A stretch of 64,000 nucleotides of DNA from an uncultured Christensenellaceae bacterium (GTDB taxonomy: Bacteria > Bacillota > Clostridia > Christensenellales > UBA3700): positions 1 to 64,000 of the forward strand of contig CALWGZ010000006.1 of NCBI GenBank assembly GCA_944380285.1, given 5' to 3'. Position 1 is the stretch's first letter, and the number at the start of each line of letters is the position of its first letter. The notes under the pieces were generated by a model. It was not told the origin of the DNA and ran no database searches. It saw only the letters and a list, made by a program, of their open reading frames with translations. Positions 42,301 through 52,008 of this stretch are shown piece by piece. The translations under genes and the position numbers were made by a program.

Positions 42301-43367
42301 TAGCTGAGCTGCCCGAAGATCTCGTTGATGACCGCGACGATGTCCGCGTCGCTGATGCCGATCAGGCTGCCCAGGTCGAACAGACCCAGCAGGTCGGCGA
42401 GCTGAGTCACGGTGTTGCCTATGCCGATCTCCATCGCGTAGGTGTTGTAGACCGTGTTGTATTCAAAGAAGCCGTCGAAGATGATTGAATAGATCACGCT
42501 CTCGATGATCTCGCCGATGTCGACGCCGCCGTCCGCTGTCGCCAAGCTGCTCGGGAGCGGTTCGGTCTTGCCGGCAAGCGCCGCGAGGTCATAGATGGAC
42601 ACCGCGTTGATCTTGACATATTTGTCGCTCATGATGTTGGCGTACATATACGGCTCGCCGTTCGTCATCTCCATTGCGACGCCGAAGACGGTCTCTTCGC
42701 CCTCTGCGGTGACCTTGACCAGCTCGATCCACAGCGCGCTGTCCTTGTCGGCAGCGTTTGCCGCGGTGAGGTCGATGCTCGCCTTGCCTCTCAGGATATA
42801 ATCCTCGTCGAGGTCGGTCGTCTTGCGGTCGAGTTTGACGTCAAAGTTGATGCCGAACACATACGAGCCCGCAAGCGCGCTGTATTGCGCGGTCAGGTTG
42901 TCGACGATCCTCTTGACGCCGTTGACGGGCGCGTACGTCTTGATGACGGACTCGCCGCAATTGTCGCACTTTCCGTCCTTGTTCGCGTCGCGGTGCTCCA
43001 TGCATTGATCGCAATTGTCGCACTTGCCGTCGCCGTTCGTGTCACGGTGATTCAAGCAAAGATCGCAGACATCGCACTTGCCGTCGTCATTTGCGTCGAC
43101 GTGCTCGTGCTCATCCGGATCCGGAGTAGGCTCGGGATCATTGGGCATATCCGCGCCGCAAACGTCGCACTTGCCATCATTGTTCGCGTCGACATGCTCC
43201 GTGCACGGCTCCTTGGGCATTTCCGCGCCGCAATTGTCGCAAAGTCCGTCGCCGTCCGCGTCGACGTGTTGGGTGCATTCGTCATCGCACCCCACAAACG
43301 CGAACAGAGAGCAGATCATGCACAACACGAGCATCAACGCCAGAGCTATGGATACTTTTCGTTTCAT
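39363..43367 (-). CDS. 1334-residue lipoprotein with Cys/His/Asp-rich motif repeats
   Basis: Large predicted surface lipoprotein: signal peptide with lipobox FVGC (Cys27). A repeated 12-18 residue motif H-x-D-x-(N/D)-x-D-G-x-C-D-x-C occurs about five times at residues 30-140 and about seven times at 565-692. Each copy combines an EF-hand-like DxNxDG loop with a CxxC pair, so calcium or zinc binding is likely. Between and after these are long beta-rich regions without recognised domains, including late Ig-like segments ('VNTPIEKVALGEEVDLTG'-type). No sortase motif is visible. The function is unknown; adhesion or metal capture is plausible. Confidence 0.8.
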   Translation of the reverse strand: MKRKVSIALALMLVLCMICSLFAFVGCDDECTQHVDADGDGLCDNCGAEMPKEPCTEHVDANNDGKCDVCGADMPNDPEPTPDPDEHEHVDANDDGKCDVCDLCLNHRDTNGDGKCDNCDQCMEHRDANKDGKCDNCGESVIKTYAPVNGVKRIVDNLTAQYSALAGSYVFGINFDVKLDRKTTDLDEDYILRGKASIDLTAANAADKDSALWIELVKVTAEGEETVFGVAMEMTNGEPYMYANIMSDKYVKINAVSIYDLAALAGKTEPLPSSLATADGGVDIGEIIESVIYSIIFDGFFEYNTVYNTYAMEIGIGNTVTQLADLLGLFDLGSLIGISDADIVAVINEIFGQLSYTEGETTVNVEDLSDLLKWVNSKYGNYGGSALVTFDKDNKLVDVTASFNDGANDSIALDLGTLEIGVSEVAVMDNFPMSEAERIAAEAINLLNFQINGTSVFTDDTGAEKAYFDIAINMDLDPFAFLKLLGGTSQENIMDAIKGLGYLDINIDKTDSTFTTTEVDTIDIHADFATGEVIAQLSGGKVLIYTVGLGGVYDLDALVDIHNFMNCSHKDADADDICDICFQTCHVADTNDDGKCDVCGTCIEHKDANDDGKCDNCEACVEHVDKNDDGKCDNCEACMGHVDANEDGKCDVCDACVEHVDADGDCVCDVCGGAAHIDADGSGRCDKCDYLMSGGIDIVKLIKGIMPFVHYEDIETNGVTVEIMDALPVVTGALGVDLSGFIGMLGGAFYNATNMNFKVETPEYGACETREYKDIEPSSTAALLQSIDAIEESVEEGAALPELSAGTEITISGKDYAGNTKTGITAQILTAIGKIDPELVGVPQTITLYVSVDNDFMSGWGTVSGFIGDVDGRIPLFGVQKVEYMLTIIPFDEEAEVTTDARATAEIVIGSSSDSSIFDYLTTAKEGYTKVINVTVKKSDGTESKQAFKSGEWNYDILDEDGNVVTDKVVSGGKMTKVGNYTVRHYFGLYHVDTQISVIKYEVRMNTPIEKVALGEEVDLTGKLFKIAADGSETEVQDISVDLYKGSSKQTIANIATPVESKEGFYTFNMKTSVVGTYKLGAKVSVKVGDSSSSKSFFGQEFEVNIPADKPTIDKTGSATPKFNQTINGFWAITDVDGTVYTIEYDSASKKLVAVNEDGTEYDKEYSISVKVGDVAATLNDDGIISNFPVNTKAGSVGVKIALDIVADGLSYSTSFTQYAPYVSNITKYKDFTVDSLLDGMATMTYLWYEVDGENVSVNIKYLADEDKYAFVVTETGALVSYIDFTVTGANDEPVTLTNGKFPAVGEYNVTGTYEFNGYKGKLLFEVVVVEPEA

Positions 43368-43637
43368 AATTGCCTCCGTATTATTTTTTGGGACACTGCC
43401 CTATGCTTCACTTCAATTTTATTAAACCGCTATTACATCTACATTTCATTAAAATTAAATTTGGCACTTTTTTGAAAATTTTGCAAAAAATATGGCGATA
43501 ATCGTACACATTTGTATATTATATCGCCGTTTTGACAGTCGGGGACTTTAATTTTGTGTAAGCGCTATGTAATATTGATGAAATACTCCGCTCCCCTCGC
43601 TCCTCCGCCGCCCTACAAATCTATGGTACGCGCGCGC
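43368..43637. other. AT-rich intergenic stretch
   Basis: About 270 bp, distinctly AT-rich (43390-43560), between the start of the Cys-rich lipoprotein gene and the DUF3791 terminator. It contains a GGCGATA/TATCGCC inverted repeat (43494-43528). No gene or confident promoter was identified, although the lipoprotein promoter must lie here. Confidence 0.5.
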
Positions 43638-43666
43638 AAAAAAAGTCGCGCCCGCATGGGCGCGAC
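43638..43666 (-). terminator. rho-independent terminator of the DUF3990/DUF3791 operon
   Basis: Minus strand: GTCGCGCCC-ATGC-GGGCGCGAC hairpin followed by seven T residues. Confidence 0.92.
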
Positions 43667-43676
43667 GCCTTGCCTT

Positions 43677-43883
43677 TTACGCCGTCCGCCGCTTTTCGAT
43701 GAATCTGTCTATGTCGTCCACCAAATACTCTTTGCCGAGAGTATGCAGCACGTCGTAAAACTCCGTCAAATACTCGAACACGCCAAAGCGTTCGAACTCT
43801 TCGAGAGCCTGCACTCCTTTCAAGCCGTGTCTCGCTTTGTATGCCTCAAAGCAAAAAATCTTGAACTCCAACGTTTTTGTCAA
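43677..43883 (-). CDS. DUF3791 protein
   Basis: 68 residues, all helical in pattern: 'LEFKIFCFEAYKARHGLKGVQALEEFERFGVFEYLTEFYDVLHT' followed by 'YLVDDIDRFI'. This is the DUF3791 signature. I chose a TTG start at 43883 because GGAGGTG lies 5 bases upstream and the codon overlaps the previous gene's TGA (TTGA), a coupling junction. It is the last gene of a three-gene unit with a DUF3990 ADP-ribosyltransferase-like protein. It may be an antitoxin or accessory factor; this is inferred from context only. Confidence 0.8.
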   Translation of the reverse strand: MTKTLEFKIFCFEAYKARHGLKGVQALEEFERFGVFEYLTEFYDVLHTLGKEYLVDDIDRFIEKRRTA

Positions 43884-44125
43884 AAGAACACCTCCGACCA
43901 ATCGGCTTTGCCTGTCTCCATCTCTTCGACAAACAATGCCGCAAGCGTCGCCGCGCTCACATGCCACACCTTTGTTTCCTCCTGTTCCAAAAGAGCGTAG
44001 ACCCTCGAGCGAATGAACCTGTCCGTCGCCTCTTCTTCGCTCATCCCCGTCTCCTCAACGATATTCGCGATCGTGGACGCCGTGATCGCACACAGCAAGT
44101 CTTCGAATTCTTCCCTATCCATCAT
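43880..44125 (-). CDS. 81-residue helical protein of the DUF3990 module
   Basis: 81 residues, acidic and helical ([23 protein letters not shown]...). I do not recognise a named family. It overlaps the DUF3990 gene by 11 bp and the DUF3791 gene by 4 bp, so all three are translated together. Size and charge suit an antitoxin or adaptor. GGCGGTG lies upstream of the ATG at 44125. Confidence 0.78.
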   Translation of the reverse strand: MMDREEFEDLLCAITASTIANIVEETGMSEEEATDRFIRSRVYALLEQEETKVWHVSAATLAALFVEEMETGKADWSEVFF

Positions 44126-44603
44126 TTTTCACCGCCTTTTCAAATTTCAAAAAATCCAACGCTTTTTGCGAACAAAACGCCCATTGATCGACCAACTTTT
44201 CCGCCTTCAATCTCTTCAACGCCTCTTCCTTGTCATATATGCCTCTTTCATATCTGGTGACAACACTGTAAACTTTGTCATCGGCTACCGGTCCCGTGAT
44301 CAAATCATATCTGCTTTTTGCATATCCGCGTTTTCTGTTGTCGCACACGAAATCGAGCCATTCCGCATTTGCGCTCTCAAACCGCAAGATCTTCAACCCT
44401 TTTTCGGCAGCCTCAACATCAATCTCGTATTCGCTTACCCACCCGTCATTTGAACCGTTACGCGCCATCACACGCATCGCCCATCTTTTCGCCTGCTCGA
44501 ATGATGTCGTCACATAAAATCCCTTTCCGAAATCGAGCGCTCGACTCGACTCGATCAATCGAGGCTCATTTACCGCAATGTCACTGCCATGATACAACTT
44601 CAT
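44115..44603 (-). CDS. DUF3990 ADP-ribosyltransferase-like protein
   Basis: 162 residues. 'LYHGSD' at the N-terminus and '[19 protein letters not shown]' (about 24-42) are the DUF3990 signatures. They match the first two catalytic strands of the ADP-ribosyltransferase fold (H..., then the Y of 'GFYVT'). The final Glu motif is not certain. It probably modifies a cellular target using NAD. The ATG at 44603 follows AAGGAC, and the promoter at 44631-44659 is near-perfect. It is first in a tight unit with two small helical proteins, which resembles a toxin-antitoxin arrangement. No signal peptide is seen. Confidence 0.83.
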   Translation of the reverse strand: MKLYHGSDIAVNEPRLIESSRALDFGKGFYVTTSFEQAKRWAMRVMARNGSNDGWVSEYEIDVEAAEKGLKILRFESANAEWLDFVCDNRKRGYAKSRYDLITGPVADDKVYSVVTRYERGIYDKEEALKRLKAEKLVDQWAFCSQKALDFLKFEKAVKNDG

Positions 44604-44630
44604 ATCACTCTTGTCCTTCTTTTTTATTAA

Positions 44631-44659
44631 ATTATACACCGATGTGCCGCTTTTGTCAA
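44631..44659 (-). promoter_or_regulatory. sigma-A promoter for the DUF3990 module
   Basis: Minus strand: perfect TTGACA (44654-44659), 17-bp spacer, perfect TATAAT (44631-44636). Confidence 0.88.
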
Positions 44660-44675
44660 TATCCGCTTGCCGCGC

Positions 44676-44704
44676 TTGCATTGCTCCCCTTATTTTGATA
44701 TAAT
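44676..44704 (+). promoter_or_regulatory. promoter for metF-reactivase-metH
   Basis: TTGCAT (44676-44681), 17-bp spacer, TATAAT (44699-44704). The leader to the ATG at 44739 is only about 28 nt, too short for a riboswitch. Confidence 0.78.
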
Positions 44705-44738
44705 TATTATATCTGTATCCGCTACGCTGGAGGCGCAT

Positions 44739-45614
44739 ATGTTCATTTCCGATCTGTTCAAATCCAAGAAGACCGTCTGGTCGTTCGAGATCTTCCCCCC
44801 GAAGCCGACCGCCGATCTTTCGGGCATCAAGGCGACCGTCGCCGCCCTTGCCGACCTCAAACCCGACTATGTCTCCGTCACTTGCAGTGCCGGCGGCTCG
44901 GGCAACTCGCGCACCAACGAGATCGCGAACATGCTCTTGGACGACTACGGCATTTTGCCTCTCGCCCACCTCACCTGCATCAACTCGACCAAGGACGAGA
45001 TCCGCGCGTCGCTCAAACAATTGCACGGCGACGGCGTCGAGAACATCTTGGCGCTTCGCGGCGACCGCGTACAGGGCGCGGCGCCGTCCCCCGACTTCGC
45101 GCACGCCGACGAGCTGGTGCGCTTCATCCGCTCCGAGGGCTATGACTTCGACATCGCCGGCGCGTGCTACCCCGAAGGTCACCCCGAAAGCCGCGACCTC
45201 ATCGAGGACATCAACAACCTCAAGCGCAAGGTCGACGCAGGCGTCACCCACCTCAATACCCAGCTCTTTTACGACAACGACGACTTCTTCCGCTTCCGCG
45301 ACATGCTCGCGGTCGCAGGCATCGACATCCCCGTTCAGGCGGGCATCATGCCCCTTGTCAAAAAGACGACCGTCGACCGCACCGTCGGGCTGACGGGTGC
45401 AAAGATCCCGGCAAAGATCTCGCGCATGGTCGCGCGCTTCTACGACGACCCCGACTCGCTGATGCAGGCGGGCATCGCCTATGCGACCGACCAGATCGTA
45501 GACCTCATCTCCGCCGGCGTGGACGGCGTCCACCTCTATGTGATGAACAACGCAGCCGTCGCGAGGGCGATCACCGACAATGTCTCCTCGCTGCTCGCAG
45601 GCGTCAACAAATGA
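44739..45614 (+). CDS. metF: methylenetetrahydrofolate reductase
   Basis: 291 residues, the bacterial MetF length. It reduces 5,10-methylene-THF to 5-methyl-THF, the methyl donor for MetH. The N-terminal 'WSFEIFPPK' carries the catalytic Glu (about residue 17). '[10 protein letters not shown]', 'AHLTCIN', '[10 protein letters not shown]' and '[12 protein letters not shown]' are family blocks for FAD and folate binding. The ATG at 44739 has GGAGG. It overlaps the next gene by 4 bp, so the methyl-transfer genes are translationally coupled. Confidence 0.95.
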   Translation: MFISDLFKSKKTVWSFEIFPPKPTADLSGIKATVAALADLKPDYVSVTCSAGGSGNSRTNEIANMLLDDYGILPLAHLTCINSTKDEIRASLKQLHGDGVENILALRGDRVQGAAPSPDFAHADELVRFIRSEGYDFDIAGACYPEGHPESRDLIEDINNLKRKVDAGVTHLNTQLFYDNDDFFRFRDMLAVAGIDIPVQAGIMPLVKKTTVDRTVGLTGAKIPAKISRMVARFYDDPDSLMQAGIAYATDQIVDLISAGVDGVHLYVMNNAAVARAITDNVSSLLAGVNK

Positions 45615-46248
45615 TCGTCGACCGCCGCGAACTGCTTCGCTATCTCGGCTGGAGAGGTCAAGATATCGACACGGGCACGCAAAAAGCGATCGACGAGGCG
45701 TGCGACTTGTGCCTCGCCGCCGCCCGTCCCGCGCACACCGCGGTGCTCTTCGACTATGACGGCGACAGCCTCGTCGGCACGGGCTTCTCTCCGGGCGGCG
45801 CGGACATCCGCCGTCACCTTTCGGGGTGCGCGAAGGTCATCGTGCTCGCGGTGACGATAGGCGCCGACATCGACAGGACGACCGAGAGGCTGTTCTCCTC
45901 GTCCTCTCGCAAAGCGGTGATCTTCGACAGTGCCGCGTCCTGCCTCGTCGAGAGTTTCGCCGACGACGTCTGCGACGAGCTTCAACGCAAATACGGGCCG
46001 CTGACCTCGCGCTTTTCGTGCGGCTACGGCGACTTCCCTCTCGCCGCGCAGCGCGACATCTGCTCGTTGCTTCGCGCCGACACTCGCATAGGGCTGTGCG
46101 TGGACGCAGGCGGTTCGCTGGTGCCTCGCAAGTCGATCACCGCGCTTTTGGGCGTCAAGGGCGACGGCAAGCCCTTCCCCTTTTCTCAAGCCGACAAATG
46201 CGCGCTTTGCGCCAACGCTAATTGCGCGGCGCGCAACAGGGAGCCAAG

Positions 46249-46252
<4 letters not shown>
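45611..46252 (+). CDS. MetH reactivation-domain protein (separate subunit)
   Basis: 213 residues similar to the C-terminal activation domain of cobalamin-dependent methionine synthase. That domain re-methylates inactive cob(II)alamin using SAM. The C-terminal part carries '[17 protein letters not shown]', '[26 protein letters not shown]' and a final Cys cluster '[14 protein letters not shown]'. The adjacent MetH lacks this domain, as in the split system of Thermotoga. It overlaps metF and metH by 4 bp each, supporting one complex. Confidence 0.88.
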
Positions 46253-48612
<2,360 letters not shown>

Positions 48613-48641
48613 CGCCACAATGTTTCACCGCCTCGGAGCGG

Positions 48642-48670
48642 TTGACATTGCCCCGCCGCGGCGATATAAT
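48642..48670 (+). promoter_or_regulatory. sigma-A promoter for the B12-uptake operon
   Basis: TTGACA (48642-48647), 17-bp spacer, TATAAT (48665-48670). The -10 lies in the first of four 44-bp tandem repeats. Confidence 0.82.
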
Positions 48671-48836
48671 GGACATATCCCCGATCGAGACGACCTCGAT
48701 CTCGGCGATATAATGGACCTATCCCCGATCGAGACGACCTTGATCTCGGCGATATAATGGACCTATCCTCGATCGAGACAACCTCGATCTCGGCGATATA
48801 ATGGACCTATCCTCGATCGAGACGACCTCGATCGAA
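48661..48836 (+). repeat. four tandem 44-bp repeats, each with a TATAAT box
   Basis: Units begin at 48661, 48705, 48749 and 48793 with GCGATATAATGGAC and include the short palindrome ATCGAG-ACGAC-CTCGAT. Only the first unit has a proper -35 box. The units are nearly identical. They lie between the promoter and the cobalamin riboswitch. The following 48837-49024 shows no gene. Confidence 0.92.
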
Positions 48837-49024
48837 ACAACAGAACGCAGCTTCCGTCATCTCGTCAACAAACCGACTTGACGGACAATAGCGAGCCGTT
48901 CTCGTTCAACACCAAAAATAAGACCGCGGCATTCCCGTTGTCACCAACGGCAATGTCGCGCAATATCCAGCCAAGCGCGAGCGGCGCTCAAAACCATGCA
49001 CAAGCCGCTCGAGCGAGGCACACT

Positions 49025-49162
49025 AAAGCTGTGAGGTTCGGGAGCTGCATTTCACCAATGCGGCAAACCGTCAACAGTGGGAATCTCGGTGCAAATCCGT
49101 CGCAACAGCCATTACCGTGATCGGCGAAAGCCGAAAGTCGGAGGACCTGCCCCACAGCTTTT
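49025..49162 (+). ncRNA. cobalamin riboswitch
   Basis: P1 strands AAAGCTGTG (49025-49033) and CACAGCTTT (49153-49161) pair. Conserved core blocks occur in order: GGGAA, GGTGCAAATCC, GCCATTACCGTGA (in place of the usual CCCGC.ACTGT) and AGTCGGAGGACCTGCC. This is the class I cobalamin aptamer pattern (B12 box at the 3' side). It lies upstream of a lipoprotein/ECF S-component operon and should lower expression when B12 is plentiful. Confidence 0.9.
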
Positions 49163-49225
49163 CGGAAACGGTCTTTGGGCAATGAAGGACCACACCGACG
49201 CGGCGCAACGCGCCTCGACTTCGCC

Positions 49226-49255
49226 ACTTCCCGTTTTGGGAAGGATTTCTTTCGC
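49226..49255 (+). terminator. candidate riboswitch-controlled terminator
   Basis: CTTCCC-GTTTT-GGGAAG hairpin followed by GATTTCTTT, between the aptamer and the SD of the first gene. It could be the expression platform, although the T tract is interrupted. Confidence 0.5.
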
Positions 49256-49296
49256 CCATGCCGTAAACTTGCGATAATCAACACGGAGGCGAAAAA

Positions 49297-49764
49297 ATGA
49301 CAACTTCCACCACTTTCAAAACAGCGATCTCATCGGTCGCGGCAATTCTCGTCTTGCTCTGCCTTTTGACGGCGTTTGCGGCTTGCATCGATCCCGAACA
49401 ACCCGACGGCGACGTCTTTGCCGACGGCGCGTCGATGACCCTCGCGATCGCCGAAGAACCGACTCGCACGATCGAGGTCGACCTTTCGGGACTTGACAAG
49501 AACATCTCCCTTCTCGACGTGTTCGACAAGGAGGACATCGATTACGTCGCCGAAAGCGGTATGCTCTACAAAGTCGGATCGCTTGAACCGACCGCGCCGG
49601 AGTACATCTACCTCTACACTTCCGTCACGGCGGACTTCGACGTGTCGCAATACGCGACGACGATCGACTTTGACGGCAAGACATTGACAAACTCCGGCGT
49701 CGGCGCGGCGGACATGACCGTCGAGGACGGCTGCATCATCTACGTCGGCACGATCGTCTATTGA
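49297..49764 (+). CDS. DUF4430-like lipoprotein, probable B12-binding
   Basis: 155 residues. The signal peptide ends in lipobox FAAC (Cys30). The mature domain runs '...EVDLSGLDKNISLLDVFDKEDIDYVAESGMLYKVGSLEP', then 'YIYLYTSVTADFDVSQYATTIDFDG' and a final 'GCIIYVGTIVY'. This resembles the DUF4430 fold, related to the transcobalamin C-terminal domain. It sits directly under a cobalamin riboswitch and one base before an ECF S component, so a role in capturing B12 at the cell surface is inferred. GGAGG precedes the ATG at 49297. Confidence 0.75.
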   Translation: MTTSTTFKTAISSVAAILVLLCLLTAFAACIDPEQPDGDVFADGASMTLAIAEEPTRTIEVDLSGLDKNISLLDVFDKEDIDYVAESGMLYKVGSLEPTAPEYIYLYTSVTADFDVSQYATTIDFDGKTLTNSGVGAADMTVEDGCIIYVGTIVY

Positions 49765-50309
49765 TGAACGGCAGCGGCAAAACGCTCAAGGGCGCACGCT
49801 TCGTCGCCTACACCGCGCTCGCGGCGGCTTCGCTGACCGCGGGCAAGTTCGTGCTTTCGGCGATCCCCAATGTCGAGATCGTCACGCTGTTGTGCGCCGT
49901 ATACGGCTTTGTGCTGGGCGCGCAGGGGGTGCTGGCGACCTGCATCTTCGTCGCATGTGAAACGCTCATCTACGGCTTGGGTCCGTGGGTGATCTCCTAT
50001 GCGATACATTGGCCGGCGGTCGCGCTCGTGTTCTGGCTGCTGTCGCGATTCATCAAGCCGTCGCGCGTCATCCCGACCATAGTCGCGGTGATCATGACGA
50101 CGAGCTTCGGGGTGCTGACCGCACTCGTCGATGTCGGACTTTTCAGCGGCTTTTGGGACGACTTCGGGCAACGCTTCGCGATCTACTACGTCCGCGGAGC
50201 GGTCTTTTACGTCACCCAGATCGTCTGCAACGCGCTCGTCTTCCCACTCCTCTTCAAGCCGGCGGCAAACTTTTTGTTGCGCTGCTTTGAGGGGCAACCC
50301 AAAAATTGA
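49764..50309 (+). CDS. ECF transporter S component, predicted B12-specific
   Basis: 181 residues with about five to six TM helices, the size and topology of energy-coupling-factor S components. Its N-terminus 'KTLKGARFVAYTALAAASLTAGKFVLS' resembles S-component helix 1 with an A-x3-A packing motif. It presumably joins a shared EcfA/A'/T module encoded elsewhere. The cobalamin riboswitch and the coupled DUF4430-like lipoprotein (ATG overlaps its TGA by one base) point to B12 or cobinamide. The C-terminal tail FEGQPKN and stop are encoded by structured repeat 1E. Confidence 0.8.
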   Translation: MNGSGKTLKGARFVAYTALAAASLTAGKFVLSAIPNVEIVTLLCAVYGFVLGAQGVLATCIFVACETLIYGLGPWVISYAIHWPAVALVFWLLSRFIKPSRVIPTIVAVIMTTSFGVLTALVDVGLFSGFWDDFGQRFAIYYVRGAVFYVTQIVCNALVFPLLFKPAANFLLRCFEGQPKN

Positions 50310-50383
50310 CGTTGCGAATCAAACCGCGCACGTTTGCTTGCAAACAGTGCGCGGCTTTTCATACTTGCTATTTGGGTTTTGCT
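50289..50383 (+). repeat. structured repeat family 1, copy E (shorter)
   Basis: GAGGGGCAACCCAAA / TTTGGGTTTTGC arms, the conserved GAATCAAA / TTTTCATA loop, and an inner stem CCGCGCAC-GTTTGC / GCAAAC-GTGCGCGG. It starts inside the ECF S-component gene and supplies its last codons. Confidence 0.82.
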
Positions 50384-50419
50384 GCGTGGCGGCGGTTGAG
50401 ACAATCTGCCCGTCACGAT

Positions 50420-50520
50420 CGTTTCGGCTTTGTGTTTTGTATCTCTATGTATGCGCCGAGCCAAAACTGCGGTTTTGGCTCGACGAGTTATCGTATGTCC
50501 GAAAAACACAAAGCGGAACG
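50420..50520. repeat. nested inverted repeat between converging genes
   Basis: Outer arms CGTT-CGGCTTTGTGTTTT / AAAACACAAAGC-GAACG. The inner arms GAGCCAAAAC-TGCG-GTTTTGGCTC are perfect over 10 bp. Its right edge is one base from the stop codon of the minus-strand gene at 50522. It may act as a terminator for that gene. Confidence 0.75.
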
Positions 50521-50521
50521 G

Positions 50522-50854
50522 CTAAGAATCGTAATCATATGCGATCTTGTTGGCTTTCTCGCCGAGCAGATTGACGATAAAGCCGTTCTCGACCTTGCAC
50601 GGCCACGCCGGATTTTTGAGCGGCAATGCGTCCAAGATCATCTCATCCGTCGCGTGATAATCTATAACAAGTTCAAGGTCTTTGACCTTGACCGCCGCGC
50701 TGGCGTCATCCATCCCGGTCACAGGGTCTTCACGATGGAACTCAAAGGCGCCGTATCTTATCTCGGGCAACAAGATGTGCCCTTCGTCCCCTCGCTTGAT
50801 GCCGTATTCTTCGTAATCGTCGCTGATCACCCTCACTCTGTCAAAGTATTTCAT
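50522..50854 (-). CDS. putative immunity protein of the 50.9-kb toxin-like gene
   Basis: 110 residues, acidic: 'MKYFDRVRVISDDYEEYGIKRGDEGHILLPEIRYGAFEF', then 'HATDEMILDALPLKNPAWPCKVENGFIVNLLGEKANKIAYDY'. The opening resembles small DUF4926-type proteins often found beside polymorphic toxins. GAAGG precedes the ATG at 50854, which overlaps the upstream gene's TGA (ATGA). A dedicated partner of that gene is likely; immunity is inferred from size, charge and position. Confidence 0.65.
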   Translation of the reverse strand: MKYFDRVRVISDDYEEYGIKRGDEGHILLPEIRYGAFEFHREDPVTGMDDASAAVKVKDLELVIDYHATDEMILDALPLKNPAWPCKVENGFIVNLLGEKANKIAYDYDS

Positions 50855-51447
50855 GCTTCCTTCTCCTTCCAGCCGGCAAACGGCGTTGCATTTTTGAGTT
50901 TGCCGTGCGGATATGCTATCCATCCGGTATAAAATTCATATATGTGCCCGACTTTTTCCCTTTTGCCGGGCAATGCAATTTCGATATCGATATGTTGTCC
51001 ATTGCAATTCAGTACATCTAACTCATAATCCCCCTCTGCGTATCTTGCCAACGCATTTGCGGCGATTGCGTTATAGACTTCTAGCGCGTCTTCGATGGTG
51101 TACCCCATGCTCTCGATCAAACCCGCTTTGCTTGGGTGCACAAACAGGTAGTGAGTGATCTTTCGCATATCAAAGTCCAATGTGGCGTTGAGCTCTTGCT
51201 CTTGCATATGTTCGCATTTGCAATGAAGATGCCTTGACAGGCGAGGTCGGTTTGCAAGATGAAAGACCGTATCGTTGAGCGCAACGCAAATTGCGCAAGT
51301 ACGAGTCTTCGGGTCGGGCTTTGCCACCCCGTTACATGTGTCCAAGTTCTCCTTGCTTATGTTGAAGCGCTTTACCCAAAGTCCTCCGTATTTATCGGTT
51401 TTTGTCCTAAACAGCCCAAATAAGTTTTCAAAGACGTCCATTATCAT
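50851..51447 (-). CDS. DUF6883-like toxin-domain protein
   Basis: 198 residues. The N-terminal part carries a zinc-like Cys/His cluster ('TRTCAICVALNDTVFHLANRPRLSRHLHCKCEH', which resembles the phage-head/polymorphic-toxin C-x2-C...H-x-x-C-x-C module). The C-terminal part ('KITHYLFVHPSKAGLIESMGYTIEDALEVYNAI', ending 'FYTGWIAYPHGKLKNATPF') resembles the DUF6883 toxin fold. No signal peptide is seen. An ideal SD AAGGAGGTGA and promoter at 51471-51498 precede it. Paired with the small acidic protein downstream, it looks like a toxin/immunity cassette. The assignment is moderate. Confidence 0.62.
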   Translation of the reverse strand: MIMDVFENLFGLFRTKTDKYGGLWVKRFNISKENLDTCNGVAKPDPKTRTCAICVALNDTVFHLANRPRLSRHLHCKCEHMQEQELNATLDFDMRKITHYLFVHPSKAGLIESMGYTIEDALEVYNAIAANALARYAEGDYELDVLNCNGQHIDIEIALPGKREKVGHIYEFYTGWIAYPHGKLKNATPFAGWKEKEA

Positions 51448-51470
51448 GGCTCGTCACCTCCTTCACCTCG

Positions 51471-51498
51471 ATTATAACACAGAATTTCGCCAAGTCAA
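51471..51498 (-). promoter_or_regulatory. promoter for the toxin-like pair
   Basis: Minus strand: TTGACT (51493-51498), 16-bp spacer, TATAAT (51471-51476). Confidence 0.75.
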
Positions 51499-52008
51499 GG
51501 ATACGCGCCGCTTTTTTTGCGGTGAAAACGCAAGATGTCAATGTTCATCGAGGTTTTCGGGCGAAAAAAGTTGAAAAATATGTTCGGTTGCCGAACCGTT
51601 TCGGCGCAACTTATCCGGCGGTGTTACGAAAAATTTGCGTTTTTATGGAAAATACTCGTACGACCAAATGTCTCCGGCTCTCAAACGGCGATATGGCGAC
51701 GTGGAAACGGATGCGCAAATTCGGTGCAAAATGCGATCGCCCTCGCCGAAAAAACAGTCAAAAACGGCACTCGATGCCGCTCAAAACCGAGAAACGCACA
51801 AATACGAATATCAAGCGGGAAAAATCACTTGACAAACGTTTACCCTTATGCAATAATAATTTTACCGTTTTGTTATATGGCAAAATCTTATAATATGACA
51901 ACGGTTGTCAAGTTATGATAAAGTTTGATGGACGCTTCGGCGTTTTCATCACTCTCTGCAGTTGCGCGCTCCTGTCTTGCGATGTGGGGTGCGCAATTTT
52001 TTATTTTT
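51499..52008. other. non-coding stretch with palindrome and terminator-like hairpins
   Basis: No frame here looks like a protein gene. A TATAAT (51889-51894) is followed by the perfect palindrome TGACAAC-G-GTTGTCA (51896-51910), then a GACGC-TTCG-GCGTT hairpin (51931-51945). A second hairpin TTGCGC...GCGCAA precedes TTTTTTATTTTT (about 51962-52008), which runs directly into repeat 1C. A short regulated transcript is possible but unproven. Confidence 0.45.

Noticed and set aside
39714..42488. 924-codon plus-strand frame opposite the Cys-rich lipoprotein
   Set aside because: Val/Asp-repeat translation simply mirrors the repeats on the coding strand.
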